From: Ottelia alismoides
Lineage: Eukaryota; Streptophyta; Magnoliopsida; Alismatales; Hydrocharitaceae
DNA: 64,000 nt
Assembly: GCA_037367405.1 (NCBI GenBank)
Contig: JAZKJV010000681.1
Location: 248,001-312,000, forward strand
Reading direction: 5' to 3'
Under the pieces are notes generated by a model that was not told where the DNA came from, did not search any database, and saw only the letters and a list, made by a program, of their open reading frames with translations. Numbering within the stretch: position 1 is the stretch's first letter; each line of letters starts with the position of its first letter. The position numbers and the translations under genes are program-made. Below are positions 1 to 12,856 of this stretch, piece after piece.

Positions 1-720
1 CCTCGAATTCATATGCTCCATGAACTAGGACAAAGTCTCAAGTGTGGACAACATTAGAGATGACTCCAACAGCTCAATCTCGAGTGGATGTGAAGGCGGA
101 AGATATGGAAGTGAAGGTGGATGTGGATAAAGGTCTGAGTCCTGATACTGAGGCTGAGATGGCTAGGTACATATATCAGGAGCAAAATCCTCCTTGGAAA
201 AAAGGAGATGGATCGACTGGAGCGTATGAGGGATCCGCAAAGTCCGAATATAAATAACTCCAGTCGGCGATCTCAAAACAAAAGGAATGATTGGGAGAGC
301 ACGATGGTCAAGTCAAGAGAAGTGAAGAAGAAGGCACAAATGCACATAGTCGATCTAGAGTCCACACAATCAAACATAAACACACGGACACAAAACAAAC
401 ACACCCCTCAATTCATCTACTCAACTCAGTGAAGATCGCAAAAGTGCGGTCTTTTTATCTTGTCTGTTTTAGAGTTAGGTGAGAAGTCCAAAAATTGTAC
501 AAACACTTAGGAGGCTGAATGGGATTTTGGCACTACTCCTTATCATGTACGCGGGCAAATAAAAGCGAAGACAATGAGGGGATTACTCACCCAAAGACAA
601 TGATTTTCTTTTTGATTTTTTCAAGGTCAAGTAATATTAGCAGTCCCAATTTTATTTGTTATCACTTTTTGGATTTTTAATAAGAATGCACACATCTGAT
701 AACATGGAATTTGCGAGTGT
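1..720. other. Unassigned sequence, no gene recognised
   Basis: This stretch has short overlapping open frames up to about 74 codons, none resembling a known protein. Composition is mixed, with a more balanced first 300 bases and an AT-rich remainder. It may be the truncated start of the repeat that follows, but nothing in the sequence decides this. Confidence 0.3.
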
Positions 721-3700
721 CTAAATATCTCACACAAGGCGGAGACAAGAGTCGCTGCGGTGACCGCTCACCAAACCCGTATCAATCAACAATCAACCCA
801 CGACAATCAAATCAAGCAATGAAAATAGAGGTGGAGTCAAAATTTATTATAACTCTACAAAAATGTGTATAGTGTGCAAGTGTGTAGGGGTCGAACACAA
901 GGAGCAAGCAAGATAGACCGGACAAAAATATGCAAAAATGTGAATGTGATTGAGTGTCTACAAATATGCTAATTTTTGTAGGTTTTTATTTTATAATAAT
1001 TCTTTTTTTATATTTTTAATTTTATATTTTTATATTTTGAATTTTAATTTACTGATTTTGTATTTTCTTTTTATATATTTTATATTTTTTTTGTTTTTGA
1101 TAAATAGAGTGTATACACAATATAAGAAAAGAGAATAATAGAGTATTTATAAAAATAAGGAAAAATAACCAAAATTCAGAAAATAAAATGTTTTTGGTTT
1201 TCTTATAATTTTTAGATGTTTTTGTGATTTTTAGATTTTTTTCTGAATTTTTTTGGTATTTTTAAAAGTCAAAATACTAGAGAACGGTGAACTAAGCTAC
1301 TGGCCGAAATTAAAATGAGGATTATAAATAGAAATCAGAGTCCAAAATTCCTCAAATTAATTTTAAATCAAAGAGAATAAATCAGAGAAAATATAGAAAC
1401 CGAGTTTGCATTTTTAGGATTTTTCTTGAATTTTTTGGATTTTTAGGAAGATTTTTGGAGTTTTCTACTTTTTAGGGTTTTTGTTTTTAAATTTTTAATG
1501 ATTTTTGGATAGGAGTTAAAAGACACTAAAATAGACTAAAGGTAATTTTTCTGGAATTTTTAAAAGAGTTTTAATATTTTTTTAGTATTTTCTAATGCAA
1601 ACAGTAACAAAAATACATGTTTTTGAATTTTTATAAATTTGAAAATACAATAAAAGTGCAAAATAAAAATATGGTGAGAAAGAGCAAGTAAACAAGAGCT
1701 TAACATAATTTTTGGTGATTTTTAGCAATTTATAGATGCATGAAATAAATACAAACAACAAATAAAAACTACACAGCTGTCAGGGGCATATGTGTAAATA
1801 TCCAAACATCCAGGGGCCACAGTGCAATTTTTCACAAAATTTAAAACTAATAAATATATTTCCAGGACCTAATCCGAATAACAAAAGTCGCTAGGGAACG
1901 CCTGCAAAATGCCCACCCACGCACGTACGAGGCACACGCCTTGGGAGGACCTAAATGCAATATCAAAAACTCCTAAGGGCTTTCATGCAAATAACCCAAA
2001 AATATTACACGTGGTATCAAAGTTCTTGGACTCAGATGAAATAACCAAACCCGCGAGGGGGTCCTTGCAAAATACCCAGTCCCCTCAAGCGCACATGCAC
2101 GCGAGGTGACGTTGATAGGACTTGGGTGCAATTTTGAAAAGTCTGAGGGTTCCAATGCAAATATTACACAAATATTTAAACTTTAGCTGCTAGTTTATGG
2201 AGTAAATAGAAATACAAAATGCATCTGGGTGGCGATGCAAAATACCCAGATCAGGCGAGGATCGAACGGATGAGGGCACTCCACGTGCCATGCGTCACGC
2301 CCACGCACGACGACGACGGTTCGCGATCCAACGCTTCGGATTAGATCTCTCCTGGTGATCAAATGGTGGACACTTGGCGAGATCGGACGGCTCCTGTACA
2401 ATCTGGAGGGCGGCCAAGATCCGACGACGGAGAGGGACAGAGCAAGAATAGGGAAGCGTCGCCAGCGAAGCAAGCTTCCCCGCCCTCGATCGGCGGCCTC
2501 CGGCGTTCCTTGGGCTTCAAAAGTGGCTTGCAACCTTCTGCGGTCCTCCTCTAGCTCCTGGGGGCTTCAAAACTCTTCGGCGACGGCCGAGGCGCTCGCT
2601 AGAAGGCGGCGGAGCTACGGGCTCCGAGTATCTCTAGCGAGCGAGCAAAACTAGCCCCAGGCCCGAGTCAAAGGGCTTTGATGTGCAAAAATAGGTGAAA
2701 GGGTCCAGGGCAAAATGCATGGACCCCGCAGAGGTGGAAATGGTGTGAGACGCGGTGGCGTAAGGAGGTGTCCGGAGGTGCGCTCCGGCGAGGTGCTCGT
2801 GCAGGGCGATTCGATGGACGAAATGATGAAGTTTTTGGGGGAAAAAATTCCTAAAGCTAACGTAGATAAAATGCGAGAGAAATAGAGGGGAGAAGATAGG
2901 ACCTCGAAGGCTTGGGACCTGAGGTAGGGGGGTACCTCGACGACAAGCTTGCAGGAGGTGGTGGAGATGCCTCTGACCTCCTTCGCCTTGGCTGACGACA
3001 CAAGACTGGAGCTGTCACCTCCAGGAACTTGTGGAGCTCGAGAGAGACGAAGAAAGGTGGACCAAAGGGACTCAAAATCAAATGGGGAAGTCGAGGTGCA
3101 CTATATGGGGTTGACGGCCGAGCTCCATAGATCGAGGTAGAAAGGGAGGATCAATGATCCATTCCCTGAGAAATCGAAGGGGCGTGAAAGAGGGATAATC
3201 GAGGAACAAAAGCCCATAAGGAAGTTGCATGAAATAGCGCAAGAAACGGGCAGGAAAAATCGACAAAAATCAGTGAAACTCGAGGTCTGACTGGAGGGCA
3301 GGCGGGGAGGACAACCAGTTGACCGGGGGGTCAACGCTGATTGCCTCCTGGTTGGTCCACGTGGACCAACCAGGAAAAACCCTGCGAAAAATAATTAGAA
3401 ATTCATTTAAAAATAGTAAACGATTTTATTATTTTTAGGTTATTAAATAAAAAATATTTATAATTTTATAAGGTATTTTAATATGATTTAGTTATTTTTA
3501 TGAGGTATAAAAGTACAAGTTACCTTTTAGGCTTGTATAGGTCTATATATTTATATATCTTAATAATTTATTTTTATTTTGTACATTTAATTAATTTATT
3601 TTTTTATCATTTTATAAATTTATAGAATACTTTTATACACTTAAATATATTTTTATTTTATTTTTCTGAGGTATTTTTGTATACTTAATAAAATATAAGA

Positions 3701-4526
3701 ATGAATTGTATAGGTATGTATACAGGTATTATACCTATATATGCTTTTTACACAAGTATTTTATTCTATGTTTTCTTTGAGTTTTTAGTTTGATTTTAAT
3801 GTACATATATATTATAAATAATATTTACAAAATTATAAAAATAAGAAATTATAAAAATAATGAATAAATAATAAAATGAATATTTTAATCTGTGCAAGTA
3901 TACAATAGGGTTCCAAAACTCAACTTTCAAACCGTATCTCCGCCAAATGCGAAACCACCGCCATTAAATAGCTTATTTTAAATTATATACAATTAAAGGT
4001 GAGTTTGATGCATTTCGATCTTTTATTAGGGAGATACATGTCTGGGAAGTTGGAATTCTGGATTTTTATCCAGATCATAACTTTTTATCTGTACATCATT
4101 TTTGAGTGAAATTAATTTTGTATTTTTATTTATTTAATTATCTACAACTTTTATGTACAAAGTTTCTTTATTTGAGGTATAAAAAGTGGAACCAAAAACA
4201 GGTCCCAAAATAAATAAAGAATGAAGGAAATAAAAGGGATTTTATTGGTATTCTGACCCTTATCTCCCCCTACTTTATTCCTTGTCGACCTATTCATCTC
4301 GATGCCTAGGTCTCGGGGTTTTGGGTCATAAATATTTACAATATTTTATTCTTTTTCTTTTGTTTTATTTATTCTATAATTTTGGCTTTAAATACATCAT
4401 TTTATACACTATTTACATGCACATGCATGAATGCTAAGATGCAGGAATTAAGGGTATTTACACACATTTGTCAGGATTTTTGAGGCCAAAATGATAGAAT
4501 AAAGATGATGAAATGTGGATTCATCA
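721..4526 (+). repeat. Non-coding LARD-like repeat, copy A
   Basis: This copy and the one at about 6.9-10.4 kb share an order of landmarks: a motif like GTCGAACACAAGGAG near the start, a long AT-rich stretch, a GC-rich block (here 2200-3370), a second AT-rich stretch, the motif CCCCCTACTTTATTCCTTGT (near 4266), and a terminal 21-bp palindrome TGATGA...TTCATCA at 4506-4526. No reverse transcriptase, transposase or gag frame is visible. Open frames in the GC-rich block occur on both strands and look like chance. The terminal segment from about 4007 begins TGATG and ends ATCA, so it could be a 3' LTR, but no matching 5' copy or primer site was found. Large non-autonomous LTR derivative is an inference. 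Confidence 0.45.
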
Positions 4527-5420
4527 ACGCCTAACGAGGGATCAAAGGGAGAGAGTTGAAAAAGCAATGCAAGCGGCAAATAAATGATGAATGCTAAAGA
4601 TAAATGCTCACCTTGCCTCCAGCACTCTACATGCAAAGATGCTCAGAAGAATTGAAACCTATACTATATGCAAATGTAGCCGATGAAATCATCCTAGGTG
4701 AGTAACTGTTATTATCGTGAAGAACAAGATGCTAGCTATTCAGATGAAAGACCAAGATTCGATCTTCAATGCCACTCGATGCCTGCCACAACGGATTCTA
4801 CACGCAATGTATGCGACCTCTCTCGGCATGTAGTCTCAAATCCAGATAACTAGCAATTTATGATTTGACTAAGTACAAGCGTAAACTATAGGAGCACGCA
4901 ATGGTATTATCTGTTTGGCCTTAATCTATATACAAGCAATCCTACACCTAAGGGCTCAATCACACAAAGTAAATAAAACAAAATCGGGAAACAAAATAAA
5001 AAATGTGAAGAAAACAACAAAAAAACCGACGAGTCCCCAAGGGAAAAATCCCTCGGGCACTAGACCTCGTGAAGTGAGGCAAAGTCCTAGAGAGTGTCCT
5101 AAATATCATAAGTTCTAGTAGTCTCTCTCTCACTTCAAATTACACAAATAAACAAATAAAACAAAAAGTGCAAATAGAGATTTGTCTTCAAAGTTCCTCT
5201 CTGTGTCCTTTGGTGCTAGGTCAGGAGTCAGAATCCAGCTTCACGTGGGTGCGTAGGTGTCTTGAGTAGAGCGCCTCCCTCAATCCGCAGTACCTCACAC
5301 AAAGGCCACAAGAGAGAGGTTAGACAACTCAAGCAATTATATTAAATAAATAAGAAAATGAATAAAACACAAAAATAGATAAAATAAGTCACAATCAAGA
5401 AGAAAGCCAATCTAAGCGAC
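4527..5420. other. Unassigned sequence
   Basis: No gene or element was recognised here. Composition is mixed and there are no long frames. It lies between the palindrome-ended repeat and a GC-balanced block, and may be internal sequence of a decayed retroelement. Confidence 0.3.
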
Positions 5421-5423
5421 GTT

Positions 5424-6396
5424 GCTCCCCACCAACGGCTCCATTTGTTGAAGAGGATTTTTCACGGGTCTAAAATACGTCTCACACAGGGTGGAGATGC
5501 AGTCGTTGATGCTTTGTGTGTTGCGCAAGAAGCAGCAAAGGCTTCATCCTCCAATAGCGGTTGCAGATGGGTCTTCCTTCTCTGTTGTGCACGGAGTCTT
5601 CGTTATTTGCAGCCAAATGGGAACATTGGGCTATTGCTGTTTGAAAATGGGGTTTCTTGTTTGAGTTCAAACCAAGAAAGGAGCTACTGCAGATGGAAAT
5701 GGGGAGTCCTCCTCTGTTGTGGGCGATGTTCAATAACGATGATTCATTCACGACATGAAGGAGCTACTGAAATTTAAGCTATGGTGGTGCTGATGACTGC
5801 CGATGCTATGGATCGAAAAGGGAAGATCAGGATGTGGGGAACGATGGCGGAGGTGTTCTCCTCAATCCAATTCACCATAATGGTCCGAGCTCCCCGGTGC
5901 CTGAAGATTACCTCAAGATCTGGAGCATCCCTTTGAAGGATGTGCTGCGATTGATTCCAACAAACAATCCCTTTAAATTGGGACTTGGGTTCGAAGGGCG
6001 AAGCTTTGAGAGGAGATGATGGCCTGCGGTGTATGGTTTTCAGGTGTCTGATGCAAGTTCGTGGCAATTGGATTCATATTGCCAACTTGAGGCGCTGCAA
6101 CTGCTAGAGATTGTGCGGTCGATCTCTGTTTCAGCGTGGATCTTATAGAAGCTCATTTGCTTTCCTCCAGTGCCTCCAAGAGTTGAATGCCCGAGCTTGG
6201 AGCTCGGACTCAAGAAGTTAAGAAGTGTGAATATGTTGCTCCTTGTTGTGGGTGAATATGTTGCTCCTTGTTGTGGGTGATGTAGGGGCTAGGTCTCTGA
6301 TCCAGAGATGAGGGAGATTCGGAGGAGTTAGAAGTGAGGTGACGGGAAAAGGAGTTCGGCCCCAAGGAGTTAATAAGTTTCTTGACCAGTAAATTT
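5424..6396 (+). repeat. GC-balanced retroelement debris upstream of an LTR
   Basis: The block opens with CTCCCCACCAACGGCTCCAT, which resembles a motif I associate with non-coding plant retroelements. It contains two related segments (GCAGATGG ... CTCTGTTGTG) near 5565 and 5690, and an exact-looking tandem duplication of a 27-base unit at about 6228-6282. Open frames of up to 110 codons lie on both strands and match no family I know. Because it ends in a polypurine-tract-like segment just before an LTR start, it is read as the 3' tail of an internal domain that lost its own 5' part. Confidence 0.35.
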
Positions 6397-6413
6397 CGGG
6401 ATGAAGGATAGTT
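6397..6413 (+). other. Polypurine-tract-like segment before LTR1
   Basis: The words AAGTTT.TTGACCA.TAAATTTCG.GA immediately precede LTR1 here and recur immediately before LTR2 (14375-14431). This is where a Ty3/gypsy element carries its polypurine tract, so LTR1 looks like a 3' LTR of some copy as well as the left LTR of the element to its right. Confidence 0.45.
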
Positions 6414-6866
6414 TGTAACGACATAAAAGTTATTAAGAGAATTAAAAAAGAATAAAATAATAAAATATGAAGCAACATGATGGGGATGGAATGATTAGGT
6501 GTTAAAATTAGAAGGGTATTTGTGTCAAATATGTATTAGATATTTGTTGGGAAGTCTTCAATGACCTGGATTCATCCCACGTTCTCCCTTCCTTTTGTTA
6601 TAAATAGAATTAGGCTCATAATTATCATCTGTCCAGGTTATTAAAACGAGAGGGAGAGAGAATGAATGAGAGGGAGGGAGTGGACGAGTGAATGGGTAAA
6701 GGAGAGAGAGAATGAGTGAAAAGAAGAAAGAGAAAGGGGACAAGTGAAATGAGGGAGAGTGAACGAGAGAGAAAGAGAGAGTTAACGAGCGAGAGATCAA
6801 GAGAAAATTAGATAAAGAGGAAGATCCAGCAAAGGTAGCTCTCTTTGTCGACATCGAATGCTGATC
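6414..6866 (+). mobile_element. Ty3/gypsy LTR1, first part (interrupted)
   Basis: LTR1 starts TGTAACG and its second part ends GTTACA at 12856, giving the short inverted ends usual for plant gypsy LTRs. It is aligned by eye to 14432-15530 of LTR2: shared words include the stretch around TCAATGACCTGGATTCATCC, the TATA box, and a long purine-rich leader. Homology stops near 6866, where the non-coding repeat copy B begins, and resumes near 10434. Confidence 0.65.
6599..6606 (+). promoter_or_regulatory. Candidate LTR TATA box
   Basis: TATAAATA lies about 185 bases inside LTR1 and is conserved at the equivalent place in LTR2. The following 190 bases are strongly purine-biased on this strand, as expected for an R/U5 leader. 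Promoter function is inferred from position and conservation only. Confidence 0.45.
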
Positions 6867-9800
6867 CATGCACAATTGTTGCAACCCTGAAAATCCCTTA
6901 ACAAAAAGTTATTCAAATCTTGAGGAAAAATCAATGAAGAAAGTGTAGCAAGAGTAGATTTCTATTTAATTTACTTGTATAGCCAACATGATCGAACTCA
7001 GGGAGGTTACAAAAATCCCGAGGGTTATTCTTTGCATTGAAAAGTCAATGAAAGAATGAAGGAATTCCTATACACATTACACTTGGTTTTTACAAATTTT
7101 AAAACATTTAAATAAACAAAAAATAATGAATATAATAAACAAAATATAAATTGATTGTTTTTTGAATTTTTAAAATAGATAATAAAGTCAAAAATGGATG
7201 AATTATACATAGAATAAAAGATATTTTTTTTATATTTTTCCAGAAAACCATTTTGTGATTTTTTAGATTTTTAATTGAATTTCTATGAATTTTAACGTTT
7301 TAAAGTGTTTTGTGATTTTTATAGTTTTTATGAGGAATAAACATGCAGAAAATGGATAGAAATTAAAATAAATCAAAAGAAGTAAACATGATTTTTTTAG
7401 AATTTTTGGAATGATTTTTATAATTTTTTATTGATTTTTGGATGCAAACAAGAAATTTTTATTAGTTTTTGATTTTTTTTTAAAATAAAAATGATAAAAA
7501 TGTAAAGTGTAATTTATGGATGCAAGATGGATATAACAAAAAGCTAGAGGAATTTTTGTGGAATTTTTAAAGGGGTTTTCATATTTTTTATTTGATTTTT
7601 GATATGCAAACAAATGTAGACTCATAGGGACCTAAACATAAATATTTATAGTTTGCAGACTGAATAATGACAAATAAAAAAGTAGCAAGATGAAAAATGT
7701 AAATTTCTCAACAAATGCGTGCACAAGCACGTGCGCCTCATTGGGCGGGATCAAAATACAAATAATTTAATTTCAAGGTCCAAACATTAACTCAAAACTA
7801 TAGACTATATATTGCAAATAACCCAAAAGTCACGTGTTACGTACGCGTTACAGTTCAAGCAAAAGAATATGTAATTAAAATAAATGTGAAGGAAGGAAGT
7901 GCAATTGTTCAAAAAGTTACAATTAAACACGTGTCCTCACATGAACTTATTTATAAATAAAATAAAGACAAGGTGCTGGATACAAATGTACCCTTTATTG
8001 ACATGGCATGAGGAGCAACTCTGATGCATTGCACCTCTGATCCAACAGCTTAGATGGGATTGTGAGTGGATGGAGTCGATTGAACTGAGTCTTCAATCCA
8101 TGGTGGCAAATTGGGGCAAATTAGACGGCCACGATTGAATCTGGGAGCGTCATTCTTGATTATGCGGTTCTGAAGGGGTCTGGAAGAGCTGGGAAGAGGG
8201 TCTTTCCCATCGAAGTTCAATCGGATGCAACTCATTTGTTCTCCACCAAACCTCATTCCTGAATGGTTGAATGCGCTCCTGCTATCTATCTGCGTCAAAT
8301 GATGGAGGAAATGAATCTCGTTGCGCTGAATCGAGGTTCTGGAGGTCGGGAAAGAAAGTGCTTCAGATGAACCTCCAGAACGTGATTCTCTTTTCCTCAT
8401 GCGCTCCAGAGACATGCAATGGATTGGTGATGCTTAGAGGGTCTCCCCTGTCACTTTTATTAGCAAGAAAGCAAAGAAATGGTGAATGGACGGAAGCTCC
8501 AGTGAAGGTGTTCGGAAGAGGAGCTAATCCTCAGACCCATTATGATCCGAGGGGGATCAGAAGGTGGACGAGAAGGAGATTGGCATGGTGAACGTGTTGG
8601 CATGGTCCGATTGATTGAAGGTGAACCGAACTCCTCCTTTCGGGAAGATCAAAGGTTGAAGGTGAAGATTCTAATCTATGTGATTTAGATGAAATCAATG
8701 TGAAAAATAAATGCTAAATCAAAGATAAACGATCTATGTTACCTATAAAATGGAATAAAGGGAGGAATCACCTTGATCTGCAGTTAACGGCGGAGAGGCA
8801 GAGATGCGACGAAGGCCTCCGGCGACGTAGTTTGATCACGAATTTCTCTCAACTTCTCGCACTCCCGCTTGAAGGCAGTCGACCTCTGTCATTGATCAAC
8901 TCGCCAGAACTCAAACTCAGGGAGGAAATGAGCTAAAATCAGATCAAATGCTCGTCGGAGGTGGAAAGGTAATATTTATATGTTGAAGTCCAGCGTGGGC
9001 TTGAATTCAAAATGGACGATGATCGAGGTGAGGTTGGTGGAATGGTTAGGTTAGTAAGCGAGAGGATTGAATGCGTGAAAATAATGGAGAAGGGAGCGGG
9101 AGCAGTTAGTGGAAGACATACATGGGAAAAATGGGTGAAGATGCGGTGGAACGCGGGTTGAGCGGGAATTAGGTGAAGACCTGCCAGTTGATCTGGGTCA
9201 ACAGACCAGACTGGCCAATCAGAGGGCACAGAGAATACAACTAAAATAGGCTAAAAGATAAAACATAGAAAAAAGTTAAATAATTGAATTAAAAATCAAA
9301 AATAAATTTATTTAATTACATAATATAAATAAAAAAATATAAGAAAAAATAACGTTAATTTGGGTGATTTTTAATTAATTAAATAATGTATATACAAGGG
9401 TTAAAATAAACACAAGTTGTTATTTGTAGGTATGTATGCCTATATATACAATGTTCTGATTTTTAAATAATTATTTATACAAATATATACAAAATTTAAT
9501 ATTTTATTTATTTACATCATTTTACAAGGGTTTTAATGGTGTTTTTATTTGATTTTTAGGAATTAATTTATTAGGTTAATTAAATATGTATAAGTACAAT
9601 ATATACATGGTAATGCATATACGATATATACATGATTTTATTTTTGTTGATTTTTAATTTTGTGATTTTTATTTGTATTTTATATGAGTTAAATACAATA
9701 TTCTTAATTAATTTAAAATAAAATACTTACAAATATACACAAGAAAATAAAATAATATACATAGTGTATATAGCTATAATATAAAATAGTACTCTAATTG

Positions 9801-10433
9801 GACACATTTCACACATTAACTCTGAATTTTATCAAATCACCTCCATTTTTAGATAATTTACTTTGGAGTATAATGAAAGTGAGTTTGATGAATTTGGAGT
9901 CTTGGTGGAGTAGATATTGATCTTGAAGGTTTGTACTTTATAGCTTTTGGAGAGTGATGTAATTTATACAATATATTCAAAATTTTGTTGAAATTATTTT
10001 TATTATTTACAAAGGGATTTTATTCACAAATTTCAAGAAGAGATATTTGTTATTTACAAAGAATTTGGTGATGAATAAATTAATGAAAGAGTGTGTGTTA
10101 TAGACAATAATATACATATGATGAATATATACATGTGATAATGAATTTCCTGGATTTTAGGCCTCATCTCCCCCTACTTTATTCCTTGTCGATCAGGTCA
10201 AGTCTTGACTTTCTCTCGAGGTATGATTCAGCCTGTATCTTGCATATATACAATCTTTTATTTTCTTTACTTTTCCTTTATTTATTTATTTTAGATTAAA
10301 ATAGTGATAAATGTACAATATTTGCACAAGTATTAAAGTTAGTAAAGAACGAATTTAGTGATATTTACATGTATTTTATAAGGGTTTTTAAGCTAAAATA
10401 AATGAATAAAGATGATGAAATGCAGATTCATCA
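6867..10433 (+). repeat. Non-coding LARD-like repeat, copy B, nested in LTR1
   Basis: This is an insertion inside the gypsy LTR, because the sister LTR at 14.4-18.3 kb lacks it. It carries the same ordered landmarks as copy A: GATCGAACTCAGGGAGG near 6990, AT-rich sequence, a GC-rich block at about 8040-9230, AT-rich sequence, CCCCCTACTTTATTCCTTGT near 10171, and the 21-bp palindrome at 10413-10433. The left boundary is fuzzy: about 275 bases of LTR2 (15540-15815) have no partner in LTR1, so the insertion came with a deletion or the repeat's left end is not resolved. No coding capacity is recognisable. Confidence 0.5.
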
Positions 10434-12856
10434 ATCATTTAATGGATACTCTTTAGAGATATGAAAAGATACCTATAACATATGCATATGCACGATAATC
10501 TCACTTTGCATTTAGATGATTTCTTTTCTACTAATTTATCTTTATTATGAATTTATTTGTATGCTATATGTTGTTTTGATGCGATAATTATTGATGAGTT
10601 ATATGGCACCATATGCAAGCCCCAATGACACAATCAATATGTAAGGGATATAGATGCTTATAATATGAGTAGTTCATAGTGCATATCTAGATTCTCTATT
10701 TCAACAAAAGATTATATATTTTACTTGATTAAATAATATGTCAAATATATGGTATAGTTGGGTATTAATATACAATCATTATATTCTTGCACATAAAGTT
10801 TATGATTGTTACGTATGTGATTTCATTAGACTACATGGCACAATGTTATACGTATCATACGTAGAGATAATTAGATCTAGTTTTATAGACGCCATTATTA
10901 AGGTACATGCATGGTAAGATAACTACAAGTTATTGTTAAGGATACGTTAATTTTCATGATTTCGTATGTTAGATTATACAAAAAAATCTCTGGAAAATTA
11001 AAGAGACAAAAATAAATAAATTATGTTAAATGGGTGAACTGATTAACTAGAGATAATAACTTCAATACGAAACATGTTTTTCTAAAATGTTCATATGATA
11101 CACTTATTATGGTTATTTTATATTCTCTCTACATGTATTTATCTTCAAATTCATAATAACTCAAGTGATTAACTTGTTGAGTACCCATAACTTCATGTCA
11201 TCTATAGTCACTATGTTCGAAGTTTGTAACCCATTTAGGCTTCTCTTGATATATTATTAAAAATGTCAAATAATTTCTATGTGTATATATATACATAATG
11301 TTGCTAAATTTATAATAATGCATGCCATCAGCAATTCAGAACTATTATTGGAAAAAAATAAAATGTATCGTACATGTAATGATGTGACGTGGCTATTATC
11401 GTTGATAATGATATCACCTTAAAAGGAGCATGTGATACAATAGTATCGGGTTAATTCTTAGCTGTTGGTGTATGGTAATTACACACGAGCCTTTTAATTG
11501 ATGTAAGTTATATTGTTCTTAATTTATCACATATATGGTACACAAATGATTGTTCTTTAATTGTAATTAGTACATGCATGAAAAGTTCTTAGATAATGAT
11601 AAGATAAATACCATTGAAAATATGTTACTGGATTATGCGTTTGTAAAGTGTGATGGCATCGTGTATTAACATGAATGATGCATAGTTGATTACTCAATCA
11701 ATCCTTTTATAATTTATATTAAGATGATGGGTCCAGAAACTGTGTTGTGTGATTGTAATTGCATGATTACTTGAAAATAAATGGTATCCAAGAATCTAAT
11801 CTAATATGGTAACATCAAGTACTGAATGATTGTGTTATATTGGTTATGTATTTTGAACAATAAAGACCCTTTGATTAATGGAACTAAAAGGTTCATTATT
11901 GTATGAAGATGTATTAAAAATGAATATTGGCACTGCAACGATATATGGAGCAAAGTGATACGCTAAGTCGGGAGCCATCTTTAGAGTCCTTTTTGAGAGT
12001 CTAAAGGGCAACACCGTTCGAGGGTCTCGGGTTCAGTAATACGTAGTGGAAAGTCCACAATTGACTCATCGCTGATGTCATCACGTTGCATGTAGTGATT
12101 GAGTGACCGCTTGTGCCAGCTGTAAAAGCCACCAAAGCTGCCTAACAACTTATGCAATGAGATAAATTAGTATAAAGATTAAGCCAAGTGCTTATGAGAA
12201 ATCCAAGTGCTTATTTGAATATTAAGTGTATGTGTGCAATTATGTGAAATGCTAGGTGAATATGTGCAATCATGTTATTGTTATGGGCATATGTGCAAAT
12301 ATGGTTGACCTAAAGAGCATATACAAAAAGTGTGGTATGCAATGCATGAATACAAAGATAATACTCTTTGGCATGCATAATTAAGTTCATTAAGGATTAA
12401 TAAGATGATATTGCATGTGACAAATCAATTCTTTATATAACATGGTAATGCTAAAAAATGAACTGTTATAAGTTTTCTTGTGGGAACAATTACCCTTGTG
12501 TTACAGATTAAATAATTAGTTGTGACTTGATTTCTACGCTAGTCAGTTTGACCTTATATAGACACATACTGAGCCTTAAGCTCATACCATATATTCTTTT
12601 ATTTTTATTGCAGGTCAATGTGAGGAAAAATTTAGGGATATTTTGAGTCTTGTTGGTTCTGAAGGAAGGATGTCTTTGTACCTAACGGAACAAAGGATCT
12701 TGGTTTTATATTAGAGATGTATACTTTTATTTATAATGGAAAGTTAAGATGGTTCCTTCTATTATTTATGATATCATTGATGTTATTGAGTAACGTTCGG
12801 AACCGACGTGGCGTTTGATATGTTTCCGCTGGTCACCGAGGATCCGGGCTGTTACA
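10434..12856 (+). mobile_element. Ty3/gypsy LTR1, second part
   Basis: This part is nearly colinear with 15819-18261, with shared blocks such as TTTAGAGATATGAAAAGATA at the start and TTTGATATGTTTCCGCTGGT at the end. It ends GTTACA, and the sequence after it (GGTGGCATTGGAGC) is a plausible decayed tRNA-Met primer site. The sequence is AT-rich and non-coding. Once nested insertions are removed, the LTRs are about 2.9-3.2 kb, very long but within the range seen in plant gypsy elements. Confidence 0.65.

Noticed and set aside
2195..3334. Cluster of frames up to 116 codons on both strands
   Set aside because: They overlap on opposite strands in the GC-rich block of a non-coding repeat and show no protein motif.
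9889..10433. Complete LTR of the palindrome-ended repeat
   Set aside because: It begins TGATGAAT and ends TTCATCA, but no second copy exists at the 5' end of the same element, so calling it an LTR is not supported.
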